The notes: a model not told the origin generated them from the sequence alone. Shown: positions 28,515 through 37,113, counted from the first letter of the stretch. The stretch is DNA of 64,000 nucleotides from Cupriavidus campinensis (GCF_905397395.1 NZ_CAJPVH010000003.1:142148-206147); one strand, 5' to 3'. Numbers and translations: made by a program.

Positions 28515-31085
28515 ATGGAAGTCTCCCGTATCCGGGCCCTGCGCGGCCCGAATCTCTGGTGCCGCCACACGGCCATCGAGGCCATCGTGGCCTGCTCGGA
28601 CAAGTCGCACCTGCTGGCCGACCTGCCAGGCTTCGAAGACCGCCTGCGTGCGCGCTTCCCGGCCATCGGCCCGCTGCGCCCTGACGACGAGGCTGGTACG
28701 CCGTCGATGGCCCACGCGCTGGAAGCCGCCGCGCTGGGCCTGCAGGCCTCTGCCGGCTGCCCGGTCACCTTCAGCCACACCGCGCCCACCGTGGAGCCCG
28801 GCACGTATCAGGTGGTGGTGCAGTACAGCGAGGAAGAAGTCGGCCGGCTCGCCTTCGAACTCGCCGAACAGCTATGCCTGGCTGCCCGGGACGACAAGCC
28901 CTTCGACCTCGACGACGGGCTGCACCGCCTGCGCGAACTTGACGAGGACGTGCGCCTGGGGCCGAGTACCGGCTCCATCGTCTACGCCGCCGTGGCGCGT
29001 GGCATTCCGTACCGCCGCCTCACGCAGGGCTCGATGGTGCAGTTCGGCTGGGGCAGCAAGCAGCGCCGCATCCAGGCCGCCGAGACCGATATGACCAGCG
29101 CCGTGGCGGAGTCCATTGCGCAGGACAAGGACCTGACCAAGAGCCTGCTGCACGCCGCCGGCGTGCCGGTGCCGCTGGGCCGCTCGGTGCGCAGCGCCGA
29201 AGAAGCCTGGGCCGCCGCGCAGGCCATCAACGGGCCGGTGGTGGTCAAGCCGCGCGACGGCAACCAGGGCAAGGGCGTGGCGGTACGCATCCGCACGCGC
29301 GAGGAAGTGATGACGGCCTACGAAGTGGCGGCCGATATCTCCTCGGACGTGCTCGTGGAACGTTACATCCCCGGTCACGATTTCCGCCTGCTGGTGGTGG
29401 GCAAGCACCTGGTGGCGGCCGCGCGCCGCGATCCGCCGCAGGTGATTGGCGATGGCGTGCACACCGTGCGCCAGCTCGTGGAGGAAGTGAACCGCGACCC
29501 GCGCCGGGGCGAGGGCCATGCCACGTCGCTGACCAAGATCCGCTTCGACGACATCGCGCTGGCCACGCTGGCCAAGCAGCACCTGACCGCCGACTCGGTG
29601 CCGGCCAACGGTACGCGCGTGGTGCTTCGTAATAACGCCAATCTGTCGACCGGCGGCAGCGCCACCGACGTGACCGACGACGTCCACCCGGACATCGCCG
29701 CGCGCGCCGTGGCCGCGGCCCAGATGGTGGGCCTCGACATCTGCGGCGTGGACGCCGTGTGCGAGACCATGCTCAAGCCGTTCGAGGAACAGGCGGGCGG
29801 CATCGTGGAAGTCAACGCCGCGCCGGGCCTGCGCATGCACCTGCAGCCGTCGTTCGGCAAGGGCCGGGCCGTGGGCGAGGCCATCGTCTCGACCATGTTC
29901 GCCGATGGCGACGATGGCCGTATTCCCGTGGTGGCGGTGTCCGGCACCAACGGCAAGACCACCACCGTGCGCCTGATCACCCACCTGCTGGCCACGAGCG
30001 GCCTGCGCATGGGCATGACCGGCACCGATGGCGTGTATATCCAGGGCGAGCGCATCGACACCGGCGACTGCAGCGGCCCGCGCAGCGCGCGCAACGTGCT
30101 GCTGCACCCCGACGTCGACGCGGCCGTGTTCGAAACCGCGCGCGGCGGCCTGCTGCGCGAGGGCCTGGCCTTCGACCGCTGCGACGTGGCCGTGGTGACC
30201 AACGTGGGCGAAGGCGACCACCTGGGGCTGTCCTACATCAGCACCGTGGAAGACCTGGCCGTGCTCAAGAGCGTGATCGTCCAGAACGTGGCGCCGCACG
30301 GCATGGCCGTGCTGAACGCTGCAGACCCGATGGTCGCGCGCATGGCCGACGCCTGCCCCGGCACGGTGACGTTCTTCGCGCACGATGCCGGGCTGCCGAC
30401 CATGGCGCTGCATCGCGCGCAGGGCAAGCGCGTGGTGTTCGCGGAAGGCGGCGAGATCGTGGCGTGCGAGGGCGAAACCCAGGTGCGCATTGCGCTGGCG
30501 GACATCCCGCTGACGCGCAACGGCAGCATCGGCTTCCAGGTGGAGAACGCGATGTCGTCGGTCGCCGCCGCGTGGGCGCTGGGCGTGGACTGGGCCGTGA
30601 TCCGTCGCGGGCTGGCCACCTTCGTCAACGACGCCGCCACCGCGCCGGGCCGCTTCAACGTGTTCGACTACCGGGGCGCCACCCTGATCGCCGACTACGG
30701 CCACAATCCGGACGCCATCCAGGCATTGTGCAATGCGGTGGAAACCATGAAGGGCGATCGCCGCGTGGTGGTGATCAGCGGCGCGGGCGACCGTCGCGAC
30801 GTGGACATCCGCCGGCAAACCCAGATTCTGGGCGGCGTGTTCGATGAGGTGGTGCTGTATCAGGACCAGTGCCAGCGCGGCCGTGAGGACGGCGAGGTGC
30901 TGGCGCTGCTGCGCGAAGGGCTGGAAGGCGCACAGCGCACGCAGCACGTGGAGGAAATCCGCGGCGAGTTCCTGGCGATCGACACCGCGCTGGGGCACCT
31001 GAAGCCGGGCGACCTGTGTCTGATTCTGGTCGATCAGGTGGAAGAGGCACTTGGGCACATCGCCCAGCGCATCGCGGAACAGTAA
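28515..31085 (+). CDS. cphA: Cyanophycin synthetase
   Basis: 856 residues. CphA polymerises aspartate and arginine with ATP into cyanophycin, a storage granule of nitrogen. Seen: an N domain (about 1-155), an ATP-grasp domain (about 205-460; GPVVVKPRDGNQGKGV, ETMLKPFEEQAGGIVEVNAAPGLRMH), and a Mur-ligase domain with canonical GTNGKTTTVRL (Lys481) and ETARGGLLREGL (540-551), GDHLG, and DYGHNPDA near the C-terminal domain. In the N domain the HxxEH of CphA' has become AHALEAAALGLQ: His67 and Glu70 remain, the second His is Ala71 and the later Glu is Gly75. It follows cphA' and ends at a strong terminator, so the two form an operon. Confidence 0.95.
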   Translation: MEVSRIRALRGPNLWCRHTAIEAIVACSDKSHLLADLPGFEDRLRARFPAIGPLRPDDEAGTPSMAHALEAAALGLQASAGCPVTFSHTAPTVEPGTYQVVVQYSEEEVGRLAFELAEQLCLAARDDKPFDLDDGLHRLRELDEDVRLGPSTGSIVYAAVARGIPYRRLTQGSMVQFGWGSKQRRIQAAETDMTSAVAESIAQDKDLTKSLLHAAGVPVPLGRSVRSAEEAWAAAQAINGPVVVKPRDGNQGKGVAVRIRTREEVMTAYEVAADISSDVLVERYIPGHDFRLLVVGKHLVAAARRDPPQVIGDGVHTVRQLVEEVNRDPRRGEGHATSLTKIRFDDIALATLAKQHLTADSVPANGTRVVLRNNANLSTGGSATDVTDDVHPDIAARAVAAAQMVGLDICGVDAVCETMLKPFEEQAGGIVEVNAAPGLRMHLQPSFGKGRAVGEAIVSTMFADGDDGRIPVVAVSGTNGKTTTVRLITHLLATSGLRMGMTGTDGVYIQGERIDTGDCSGPRSARNVLLHPDVDAAVFETARGGLLREGLAFDRCDVAVVTNVGEGDHLGLSYISTVEDLAVLKSVIVQNVAPHGMAVLNAADPMVARMADACPGTVTFFAHDAGLPTMALHRAQGKRVVFAEGGEIVACEGETQVRIALADIPLTRNGSIGFQVENAMSSVAAAWALGVDWAVIRRGLATFVNDAATAPGRFNVFDYRGATLIADYGHNPDAIQALCNAVETMKGDRRVVVISGAGDRRDVDIRRQTQILGGVFDEVVLYQDQCQRGREDGEVLALLREGLEGAQRTQHVEEIRGEFLAIDTALGHLKPGDLCLILVDQVEEALGHIAQRIAEQ

Positions 31086-31131
31086 CAGGCACCCGCTGCA
31101 TCCGTCGTTGCACCGCAGCTGCATCCGTATG

Positions 31132-31161
31132 AAGGCCGGCTCCCAGGAGCCGGCCTTTTTT
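31132..31161 (+). terminator. Intrinsic terminator after cphA
   Basis: GC-rich stem AAGGCCGGCTC / GAGCCGGCCTT with a 4-base loop, followed by TTTTTT. Confidence 0.93.
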
Positions 31162-31268
31162 CTTGTCCGCCCCCTTGCATCGAAACGGTTGCAGGTGCCA
31201 CATTACTGTCACCATCGATCCGATGTGACCGCCCCTGCCCCGCCGGTCTCAGCCAGAGGAGGCTCGCC

Positions 31269-31748
31269 ATGCAATCGCCGCAGACCGTAGTGGTCACCTA
31301 CATCGCTGCCACACCCGAGCAGGTCTGGTCCGCGCTGACCGACCCCGTGCAGAGCGAACAGTATTTCTTCGGGCGGCGCGTGGAGTCTGACTGGCAGGTC
31401 GGCAGCCCGTTCGTGCTGCGCATGGACGACGGGCGCGTGGATTCCCAGGGCGTGGTGCTGCTGGCCGAGCCGCCCTACCGGCTCTCGGTGACGTGGCGCG
31501 TGGAATGGCTCGAGGCGTTCCGCGAACTGCCCGAGGTGGTAGTCACGTGGCAGGTGGACGCGCTGGGGCAGGCGGTGCGGCTGACCGTGAGCGAGACCCA
31601 TCGCGAGCCGGTGGACGAACAGATGCTGCAAGGCGGCCGCAACGGCTGGCCGATGATCCTGGCCGGACTCAAGACGCTGCTGGAAACCGGAAAGCCCCTC
31701 AATGTCGAGGCCCCCAAGCCACCGCCGGCGCCCTCTTCCGGCGCCTAG
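31269..31748 (+). CDS. SRPBCC / AHSA1-domain protein
   Basis: 159 residues; AGAGGAGG precedes the ATG. The sequence fits the AHSA1 branch of the SRPBCC (START-like) fold: VTYIAATPEQVWSALTDPVQSEQYFFG at the N terminus, an internal beta-rich segment (PYRLSVTWRVEW), and the C-terminal helix NGWPMILAGLKTLLETGKPL. Such proteins bind small hydrophobic ligands or act as stress-related helpers; in other bacteria they often pair with ArsR regulators, but none is adjacent. A Pro-rich tail ends the protein. It is monocistronic, converging with the permease gene 12 bp away. Confidence 0.85.
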   Translation: MQSPQTVVVTYIAATPEQVWSALTDPVQSEQYFFGRRVESDWQVGSPFVLRMDDGRVDSQGVVLLAEPPYRLSVTWRVEWLEAFRELPEVVVTWQVDALGQAVRLTVSETHREPVDEQMLQGGRNGWPMILAGLKTLLETGKPLNVEAPKPPPAPSSGA

Positions 31749-31760
31749 CCCCTCTCGCCT

Positions 31761-32420
31761 TCAGTGCCGCCCCGGCAGCGAGAGCCGACGTTCCAGCACG
31801 CGCTGCAGTACCGATAACCCGGTACTCAGGATCCAGTAGATGACCGCCACCGCCAGGTAGAGCGGCAGCGGCTGGTAGGTGGCGGCGATGATTTCCTGCG
31901 CGGTGCGCAGCAACTCGGTCACGGTGATCACCGACACCAGCGAGGTGTCCTTGATCAGGCTGATCAGGCTGTTGGACAGGCTCGGCACCGCCAGCCGCAG
32001 CGCCTGCGGCCCGACGATGTAGCGCAGCGTCTGGATCGGCGTCAGGCCCAGGCTGTAGGCCGCCATCCACTGCCCGCGCGCAATGCCGAGGATGGCGCCG
32101 CGCATGCTTTCCGACAGATAGGCGCCCACGTTGAGGCTCAGCGTCAGCACGCCGGCCGGAGTGGGCTCAAGCGCAATGCCGACGCTCGGCAGCCCGTAAT
32201 AGACCACGAAGATCTGCACCAGCAGCGGCGTGCCGCGCATGATGCTGACGTACACGCGCGCCACCGCTTTGAGAATCGGCGCATGGCTGATGCCCATCAG
32301 CGCGACCACAATGCCAATCACCAGGCCGAACGCCATCGACAGCACGGCGAACTTCAGCGTGAGCAGGGCGCCCTGCAACAGCACGGGCAGCGAATCCATC
32401 ACGAGAGCGAGGGCGGACAT
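31761..32420 (-). CDS. Polar amino acid ABC transporter permease
   Basis: 219 residues, HisM/GlnP-type permease with about five membrane helices. The family EAA loop is present (YSLGLTPIQTLRYIVGPQALRLAVPSLSNSLISLIKDTSLVSVI), and MRGTPLLVQIFVVYYGLP is the N-terminal signature. Similarity to cystine permeases (TcyL/YecS) is likely from the general look and from the neighbouring binding protein. No ATPase gene is adjacent, so it must borrow one encoded elsewhere. It follows the binding-protein gene after a 139-bp gap that contains a terminator hairpin. Confidence 0.9.
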   Translation of the reverse strand: MSALALVMDSLPVLLQGALLTLKFAVLSMAFGLVIGIVVALMGISHAPILKAVARVYVSIMRGTPLLVQIFVVYYGLPSVGIALEPTPAGVLTLSLNVGAYLSESMRGAILGIARGQWMAAYSLGLTPIQTLRYIVGPQALRLAVPSLSNSLISLIKDTSLVSVITVTELLRTAQEIIAATYQPLPLYLAVAVIYWILSTGLSVLQRVLERRLSLPGRH

Positions 32421-32475
32421 GGCAGGGGCGGGTCAGGAATCCGGAATGCCGGGATCATACGTGATCCAGCCATCG

Positions 32476-32503
32476 AAAAAAAAGCCGACTCGCGGGAGTC
32501 GGC
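32476..32503 (-). terminator. Terminator between binding-protein and permease genes
   Basis: On the minus strand GCCGACTC-CCGC-GAGTCGGC (8 bp stem) is followed by T8. It lies downstream of the binding-protein gene and upstream of the permease gene and would reduce permease expression relative to the binding protein if read-through is partial. Confidence 0.88.
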
Positions 32504-32559
32504 CTGGTTGGTATGGGTTGCAGCGGGTTGGCCCGGGTGGGCCACGCAACCCGACCCGC

Positions 32560-33372
32560 TTACTTCGCCGCCTTGGTCACATCCGAGCCGAACCACTTGG
32601 TCGACAGCTTCACCAGCGTGCCGTCCTTGCGCAGGTCTTCCAGCGCCTTGTCGATGGCCTGGGCGAACTTCGGATTGTCCTTGCGGAACGGAATGGCGAC
32701 TTCGGTATTGGCGCCGGGCACCACGGCGCCCGGGCGCAACGGCAGGTTGGCGTTCTTGATCAGGTAGTTGACCATCAGCCGGTCATTGAGCGCCGCGTCG
32801 ATCCGTTGCGAGGCCAGGTCGCGCAGGTACTCGGGCGCGCCGGGATAGGTCTTCACGTCGATGCCGGGCACCGACTTGGCCAGTTCGTTGTAGTTGCTGC
32901 CCAGGCTGACGCCGAGCTTGTGGTTCTTCAGGTCATCCAGTGACTTGAACTCGCGCTTGTCGTCCTTGCGCTGGATCAACTGTGCCGCCGAGTAGACGTA
33001 GGGCGTGGAGAAATCGAGGGTCTGCTTGCGCTGCGGCGTCACCGCAACCTGATTGACGATGATGTCGAACTTGCCTGCCTGCAGGCCGGCAATGATCGCG
33101 CTCCATTCGGTGGTCACGAACTCCGGCTTCACGCCCAGCTTGCCGGCGATGGCGCGTGCCACGTCCACGTCGAAGCCCTCGAGCTCGTTCTTCGCGCCGC
33201 GATAGCCGAACGGCGGATACGTGCCTTCCACGCCAATCTTGAGCACGCCGGCTTGCTTCACCGTGTCGAGCAGATCGGCGGCGCTGGCGGCCGTGGCCGT
33301 GAATCCGGCAACGCCAGCCAGCAGCACGGAAGCCAACAGGGATTTGAGCAAGCCAGTACGAATCGAGCGCAT
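32560..33372 (-). CDS. Amino acid ABC transporter substrate-binding protein (cystine-type)
   Basis: 270 residues; TGGAG lies 6 bases before the ATG. The N terminus is a signal peptide ending at ASAAD (about residue 32). The mature protein is a family 3 periplasmic binding protein: KIGVEGTYPPFGYRGAKNELEGFDVDVARAIAGKLG, VNQVAVTPQRKQTLDFSTPYVYS, and LGVSLGSNYNE. Sequence style is closest to cystine-binding proteins (TcyJ/FliY); the exact ligand is an inference. Partner permease is downstream, no ATPase in the window. Confidence 0.92.
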   Translation of the reverse strand: MRSIRTGLLKSLLASVLLAGVAGFTATAASAADLLDTVKQAGVLKIGVEGTYPPFGYRGAKNELEGFDVDVARAIAGKLGVKPEFVTTEWSAIIAGLQAGKFDIIVNQVAVTPQRKQTLDFSTPYVYSAAQLIQRKDDKREFKSLDDLKNHKLGVSLGSNYNELAKSVPGIDVKTYPGAPEYLRDLASQRIDAALNDRLMVNYLIKNANLPLRPGAVVPGANTEVAIPFRKDNPKFAQAIDKALEDLRKDGTLVKLSTKWFGSDVTKAAK

Positions 33373-33576
33373 AAGTTCTCCAGTGAGATGCGGGGTCAGG
33401 GCCGGCTTACCCCTTTTGGGGGCGGACCGGAGGCTCCTAAGAGCCTATAACGGGCTCCACACTACCGCAAACACTATCAAGCGCGAAATAACGATTCATT
33501 ATGGCTATATAACCGATCCACCACCCGGTCAGGGACCCGGTGTGACGGACCGGCGCGCCGCCCGCGTCCTGCTCCC

Positions 33577-34497
33577 TTACTGGAACGCCTTGTCGTTCGG
33601 CGCCGCGTACAGCGCCTTCATGTCCGGCGACATCGGGTAGTTCATATTGATGTTGCGCGGCGGAATCGGCGACTGGAACCACTTCGTGTAGAGCTTCTCG
33701 GCACGGCCGCTCAGCATCAGGTCCGATACCACGCCATCGGCCAGCTTCTTGAACGAGGCGTCGTCCTTGCGGAACATGCAGGCGTAGTTCTCGGTCTGGA
33801 GCGGCTCGCCAGCCACGACCCATTCGCTCGCGTTCTTGGCCTTGGTGCGCTCGCCGTACAGCAGCGGCTCGTCCATGACGAAGGCCACCGCGCGGCCCGT
33901 TTCCAGGATCAGGAACGCCTGGCCATGGTCCTTGGCGCTGGTCAGGTTCATGTTCATGCCCTGCTCGCCGTTCATCTTGACCAGCAGGCGCTCGCCCGTC
34001 GTGCCGGCCGTGGTGACCACGTTGCGGCCCTTGAGCTGGGCGAAGTCGGTCACGCCCGAGTCCTTCTTGGTCAGCATCTTGATACCGTAGACGAACAGGC
34101 TGTTCGAGAAGGCCACCTGCTTCTGGCGCTCGAGGTTGTTGGTCGTGCTGCCGCATTCGATGTCGATCGTGCCGTTCTGCATCAGCGGAATGCGGTTCTG
34201 CGAGGTGATCGGCGTCAGCTTGACCTGCAGGTTCGGCATGTTCAGCGTGGTCTTGATCTTGTCGACGATCTGCAACAGGATCTCGTGCGAGTAGCCCATG
34301 ATCTCCTTGCCGTCCGTGTACGAGAACGGGATCGACGACTCGCGGTAGCCGAGCGAGATCACGCCGGTGTCCTTGATCTTCTTGAGCGTATCGCCATCGG
34401 CGGCGTGGGCGCCGGCGGCAGCGCAGGCCAGCACGGCAGCGGCCAGCAGGCGGGTGGACAGGCAGGTAGGGGTCAGACGGACACGCAGTGACTTCAT
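33577..34497 (-). CDS. gltI: Glutamate/aspartate ABC transporter binding protein
   Basis: 306 residues; AAGGAG precedes the ATG by about 8 bases. A signal peptide ends at AHAAD (about residue 33). The body matches GltI: DTLKKIKDTGVISLGYRESSIPFSYTD, IECGSTTNNLERQKQVAFSNSLF, and the C-terminal SPIPPRNINMNYPMS, all characteristic of the Glu/Asp binding protein. It is an orphan: no gltJ, gltK or gltL follows, and the next gene downstream is a different binding protein. It may feed a permease elsewhere or act in sensing. It lies between dadA and the cystine-type binding protein, all on the minus strand. Confidence 0.92.
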   Translation of the reverse strand: MKSLRVRLTPTCLSTRLLAAAVLACAAAGAHAADGDTLKKIKDTGVISLGYRESSIPFSYTDGKEIMGYSHEILLQIVDKIKTTLNMPNLQVKLTPITSQNRIPLMQNGTIDIECGSTTNNLERQKQVAFSNSLFVYGIKMLTKKDSGVTDFAQLKGRNVVTTAGTTGERLLVKMNGEQGMNMNLTSAKDHGQAFLILETGRAVAFVMDEPLLYGERTKAKNASEWVVAGEPLQTENYACMFRKDDASFKKLADGVVSDLMLSGRAEKLYTKWFQSPIPPRNINMNYPMSPDMKALYAAPNDKAFQ

Positions 34498-34585
34498 GGT
34501 TTTCGCTCCTTGATGGGGCTTGGTTTAATCAGCTTGAGGCAATCCCACTTCCGTACAACAAACTTCAACACCCGATGTGCGCCGG

Positions 34586-35863
34586 TCAGGCCCGGGCCGC
34601 ACTGAAATCTTCCGCGCCGATGGCCGGCGCGCGCCCGGCCAGCTGGTCCGCCAGCAACCCCGCGCTGCCCATCGCCAGCGTGAACCCGAGCGCGCCATGG
34701 CCCAGGTTCAGCCACAGGCCCGGCAGGCGCGACGGGCCGACCAGCGGCAGGCCGTCCGGCGTGGCCGGGCGCAGGCCGGCCCAGGGCTGCAGGGCGTCGA
34801 GTCCGGCGCCATTGGCCACGCCGCCAAACACGGCGCGGGTCTGGGCGACCAGCGTCTGTGCGCGCTCGCGGTCGATGGTCGGCCCGCCGCGCACCAGATC
34901 CGCCATGCCGGCCACGCGCAGCGTATTGCCGATGCGCGCGTAGACGATCTTGTTGGCGAAGTCGGTCACGCTGATATGCGGCGCCCGCGCGCCATCGGCG
35001 ATCGGCACCGTGATGCTGTAACCCTTGAGCGGCCACAGCATCGGCCGCACGCCGAGCGGACGCAGCAGCGGCACGCTGCCGATGCCGCCCGCAACGATCA
35101 CCGCGTCCGCGCGCACCTCGTCATCGGTGGTCCTCACGCCCACCACCTGGACGCCCGATGTCATCAATCCTGTGACACGTGTGCCAAACCGCATCGACAC
35201 ATTGCCCTTCCCTTGCAACAGATGGGCCAGCGAGAGGCAGAAGCGATGACAATCGCCCACTTCCTCGCTCGGCGTGTAGATGGCGCCGGCGATGTCGCCC
35301 CGGATACCGGCCAGCGCGGGCTCCAGGGCCACCGTGGCGTCGCGGTCCAGCGCCTGCTGCTCGCAGCCCAGGCTGGCCTGGTAGTCCAGCAGCCGGCAGG
35401 CCGATGCGTAGGCCGCTTCGTTGCGATGCACCACCAGCTTGCCGCGCCGCGCGAAATCGAAGCCGCCGCCCTCGCCGCGTGCCTCCGGGCCTTCCACGAA
35501 GGCCTGCATCAGGTCGCGCGAGTAGAAAGCCAGCCGCAGCAGCTTGCGCGTGGTCGCCTCGCTGGTGGCGGCGTTGCACGCCTGCACGAAGGCCATCAGC
35601 CAGCGCCACTGGGCCGGGTCGGCGGTCGGACGGAAGCGCATCGGCGAATCGCGGTCCAGCAGCCAGCCCGGCACCTTCGACAGCACGCCTGGCCCGGCCA
35701 GCGGCGCCACGTAGCTGTAGCTCAGCTGCCCGCCGTTGGCAAAGCTGGTCTCCTCGCCCGGGCCCTCGTGGCGCTCCAGTACGGTGACCTCGTGGCCATC
35801 CTGGGCCAGCCGCCATGCAGTGGTCATGCCGACCACCCCCGCTCCCACAATCGCTATGCGCAT
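34586..35863 (-). CDS. dadA: D-amino-acid dehydrogenase (DadA family)
   Basis: 425 residues from the ATG at 35863, chosen because the protein then opens directly with the FAD motif MRIAIVGAGVVGMTTAWRLA; upstream ATGs (35884, 35938) add unrelated residues. DadA-type flavoproteins oxidise D-amino acids (classically D-alanine) at the inner membrane, passing electrons to quinone. Further marks: NGGQLSYSYVAPLAGPG, PMLWPLKGYSITVP, and the C-terminal PWAGLRPATPDGLPLVG and LNLGHGALGFTLAMGSAGLLADQL. No alanine racemase (dadX) is adjacent. The LysR gene starting at 36057 is divergent and probably controls it. The next gene downstream encodes a Glu/Asp binding protein. Confidence 0.9.
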   Translation of the reverse strand: MRIAIVGAGVVGMTTAWRLAQDGHEVTVLERHEGPGEETSFANGGQLSYSYVAPLAGPGVLSKVPGWLLDRDSPMRFRPTADPAQWRWLMAFVQACNAATSEATTRKLLRLAFYSRDLMQAFVEGPEARGEGGGFDFARRGKLVVHRNEAAYASACRLLDYQASLGCEQQALDRDATVALEPALAGIRGDIAGAIYTPSEEVGDCHRFCLSLAHLLQGKGNVSMRFGTRVTGLMTSGVQVVGVRTTDDEVRADAVIVAGGIGSVPLLRPLGVRPMLWPLKGYSITVPIADGARAPHISVTDFANKIVYARIGNTLRVAGMADLVRGGPTIDRERAQTLVAQTRAVFGGVANGAGLDALQPWAGLRPATPDGLPLVGPSRLPGLWLNLGHGALGFTLAMGSAGLLADQLAGRAPAIGAEDFSAARA

Positions 35864-36056
35864 CGAACCTGCCTTGCCATCCATATCGAATCGATGGGCC
35901 AGAGCGTAGTCCACCGCGCGCGGCTTGCCCAATGCCAATACGTGCCAGAATATGTCCCCAGGCTATGGATGCCGGCCACCCGGGCTTACCCGTAGTGCAC
36001 GGCGGGATCGAGGCCATTTCCCCGCACCTTTCCGGACACTTTCCAGCACCACAACG

Positions 36057-37010
36057 ATGCGCCTGCGCCAGATCGAAGTCTTCCGCGCCGTCATGCTGAC
36101 CGGCACCGTCAGCGAGGCCGCGCGCCTGCTCCACGTCTCCCAGCCCGTGGTGACGCGGGTGTTGCAGCACGCCGAGGCGTCGCTGGGCTTCCGTTTGTTC
36201 GAGCGCGTGCGCGGCCGGCTGCAGCCCACACCGGAGGCAACCGCGCTCTATGGGGATGTCGAAAGGCTATATGGGGAGATCGAGCGCGTGCGGCGCGTGT
36301 CCGAGAGCCTGCGCCACAAGGGCGCCGGCCGGCTGCGCGTGGCGGCCACGCCGAGCCTGGCCAATCCGCTGCTGGTGCCGGCGGTGCGGCGCTTCTGCGC
36401 GCGGCACCCGGAAACCCAGGTCCAGGTGCTGACCCACCATACCAACGAGATCGTGGACGCGCTGCTGGCCAACCAGATCGACGTGGGCTTCGCCTTCTCG
36501 CCGCCCCGGCACGAGGCCATCTCCTCGGAGCCCGTGGCCGCCGGGCGGATGCTGCTGGCCGTGCCGCGCACGCTGCCGCTGCCGGGCGGAGGGCGGCGCG
36601 GGGCGGTGTCGATGCACAAGCTGATGGACCGCCCCTTCGTCGGCTACGACGACGACACCTCGCTGGGCCTGCTGGTGCGCCAGACGCTGGCGCGCCACGC
36701 ACTGGAGCCGCACTCCACGCTGGAAGTGCAGACCTACTCGCTGGCGCTGGCGCTGGTCGATGCGGGGCTTGGCCTGACCGTGCTCGACCAGTACACGGCG
36801 CTGAGCGCCAACCCGGCCAATGTGGCACTGCACGATATCGAACCGGTGCTGCCGTTCGAGATCCAGTTGCTGCGCGCGAGCCACCGGGGCGCCTCCAGCC
36901 TTGTGGACGACATGCGCACCCAGTTCACGGCCGCCGCCGCCGAACTGGCAGCCACCCTGCCCCACCGGCTGGAAGCCCCGCGCGTGCAGTTCGACGCGCC
37001 CGACAAATGA
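36057..37010 (+). CDS. LysR-type regulator, OccR/NocR-like
   Basis: 317 residues from the ATG at 36057 (MRLRQIEVFRAVMLTGTVSE); the longer frame from 35925 is rejected because the family starts at MRLRQ. The N-terminal winged helix-turn-helix reads TVSEAARLLHVSQPVVTRVLQHAEASLGFRLFERV. The effector domain (about 90-295) resembles regulators of opine and amino acid use (OccR, NocR) in style. It is divergent from dadA with a 193-bp gap, the usual arrangement for a LysR regulator and its target. Its stop codon is embedded in the first of three imperfect 15-bp repeats. Confidence 0.9.
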   Translation: MRLRQIEVFRAVMLTGTVSEAARLLHVSQPVVTRVLQHAEASLGFRLFERVRGRLQPTPEATALYGDVERLYGEIERVRRVSESLRHKGAGRLRVAATPSLANPLLVPAVRRFCARHPETQVQVLTHHTNEIVDALLANQIDVGFAFSPPRHEAISSEPVAAGRMLLAVPRTLPLPGGGRRGAVSMHKLMDRPFVGYDDDTSLGLLVRQTLARHALEPHSTLEVQTYSLALALVDAGLGLTVLDQYTALSANPANVALHDIEPVLPFEIQLLRASHRGASSLVDDMRTQFTAAAAELAATLPHRLEAPRVQFDAPDK

Positions 37011-37051
37011 GAACCGCCCTAAATGAGAGCCGCCGCAATGAGAACCGTCGC
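37006..37051 (+). repeat. Three imperfect 15-bp tandem copies of AATGAGAACCGNNNN
   Basis: Copies at 37006-37020, 37022-37036 and 37037-37051 read AATGAGAACCGCCCT, AATGAGAGCCGCCGC and AATGAGAACCGTCGC. The TGA stop of the LysR gene (37008-37010) is part of the first copy, so the duplication lies just past the gene end. Function unknown; probably slippage or a duplicated gene end. Confidence 0.7.
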
Positions 37052-37113
37052 ATTGACAGACCCGCGCGGCGTGCACCATCATCAACCCGCACCGACAGGC
37101 GCGTGAAACCCAC

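Noticed and set aside
25836..28778. Minus-strand open frame of 980 codons opposite cphA'
   Set aside because: It mirrors the codon structure of cphA' (strong third-position GC bias makes the antisense frame open), its product is a His/Val/Ala/Arg-rich string without domain motifs, and cphA' has clear motifs.
28872..31124. Minus-strand open frame of 750 codons opposite cphA
   Set aside because: Antisense shadow of cphA with low-complexity His/Val/Ala composition.
33431..33470. GAGCC...GGCTC hairpin upstream of the cystine-type binding protein
   Set aside because: Short stem without T-tract and too far from any known riboswitch pattern; not enough to call a regulatory RNA.
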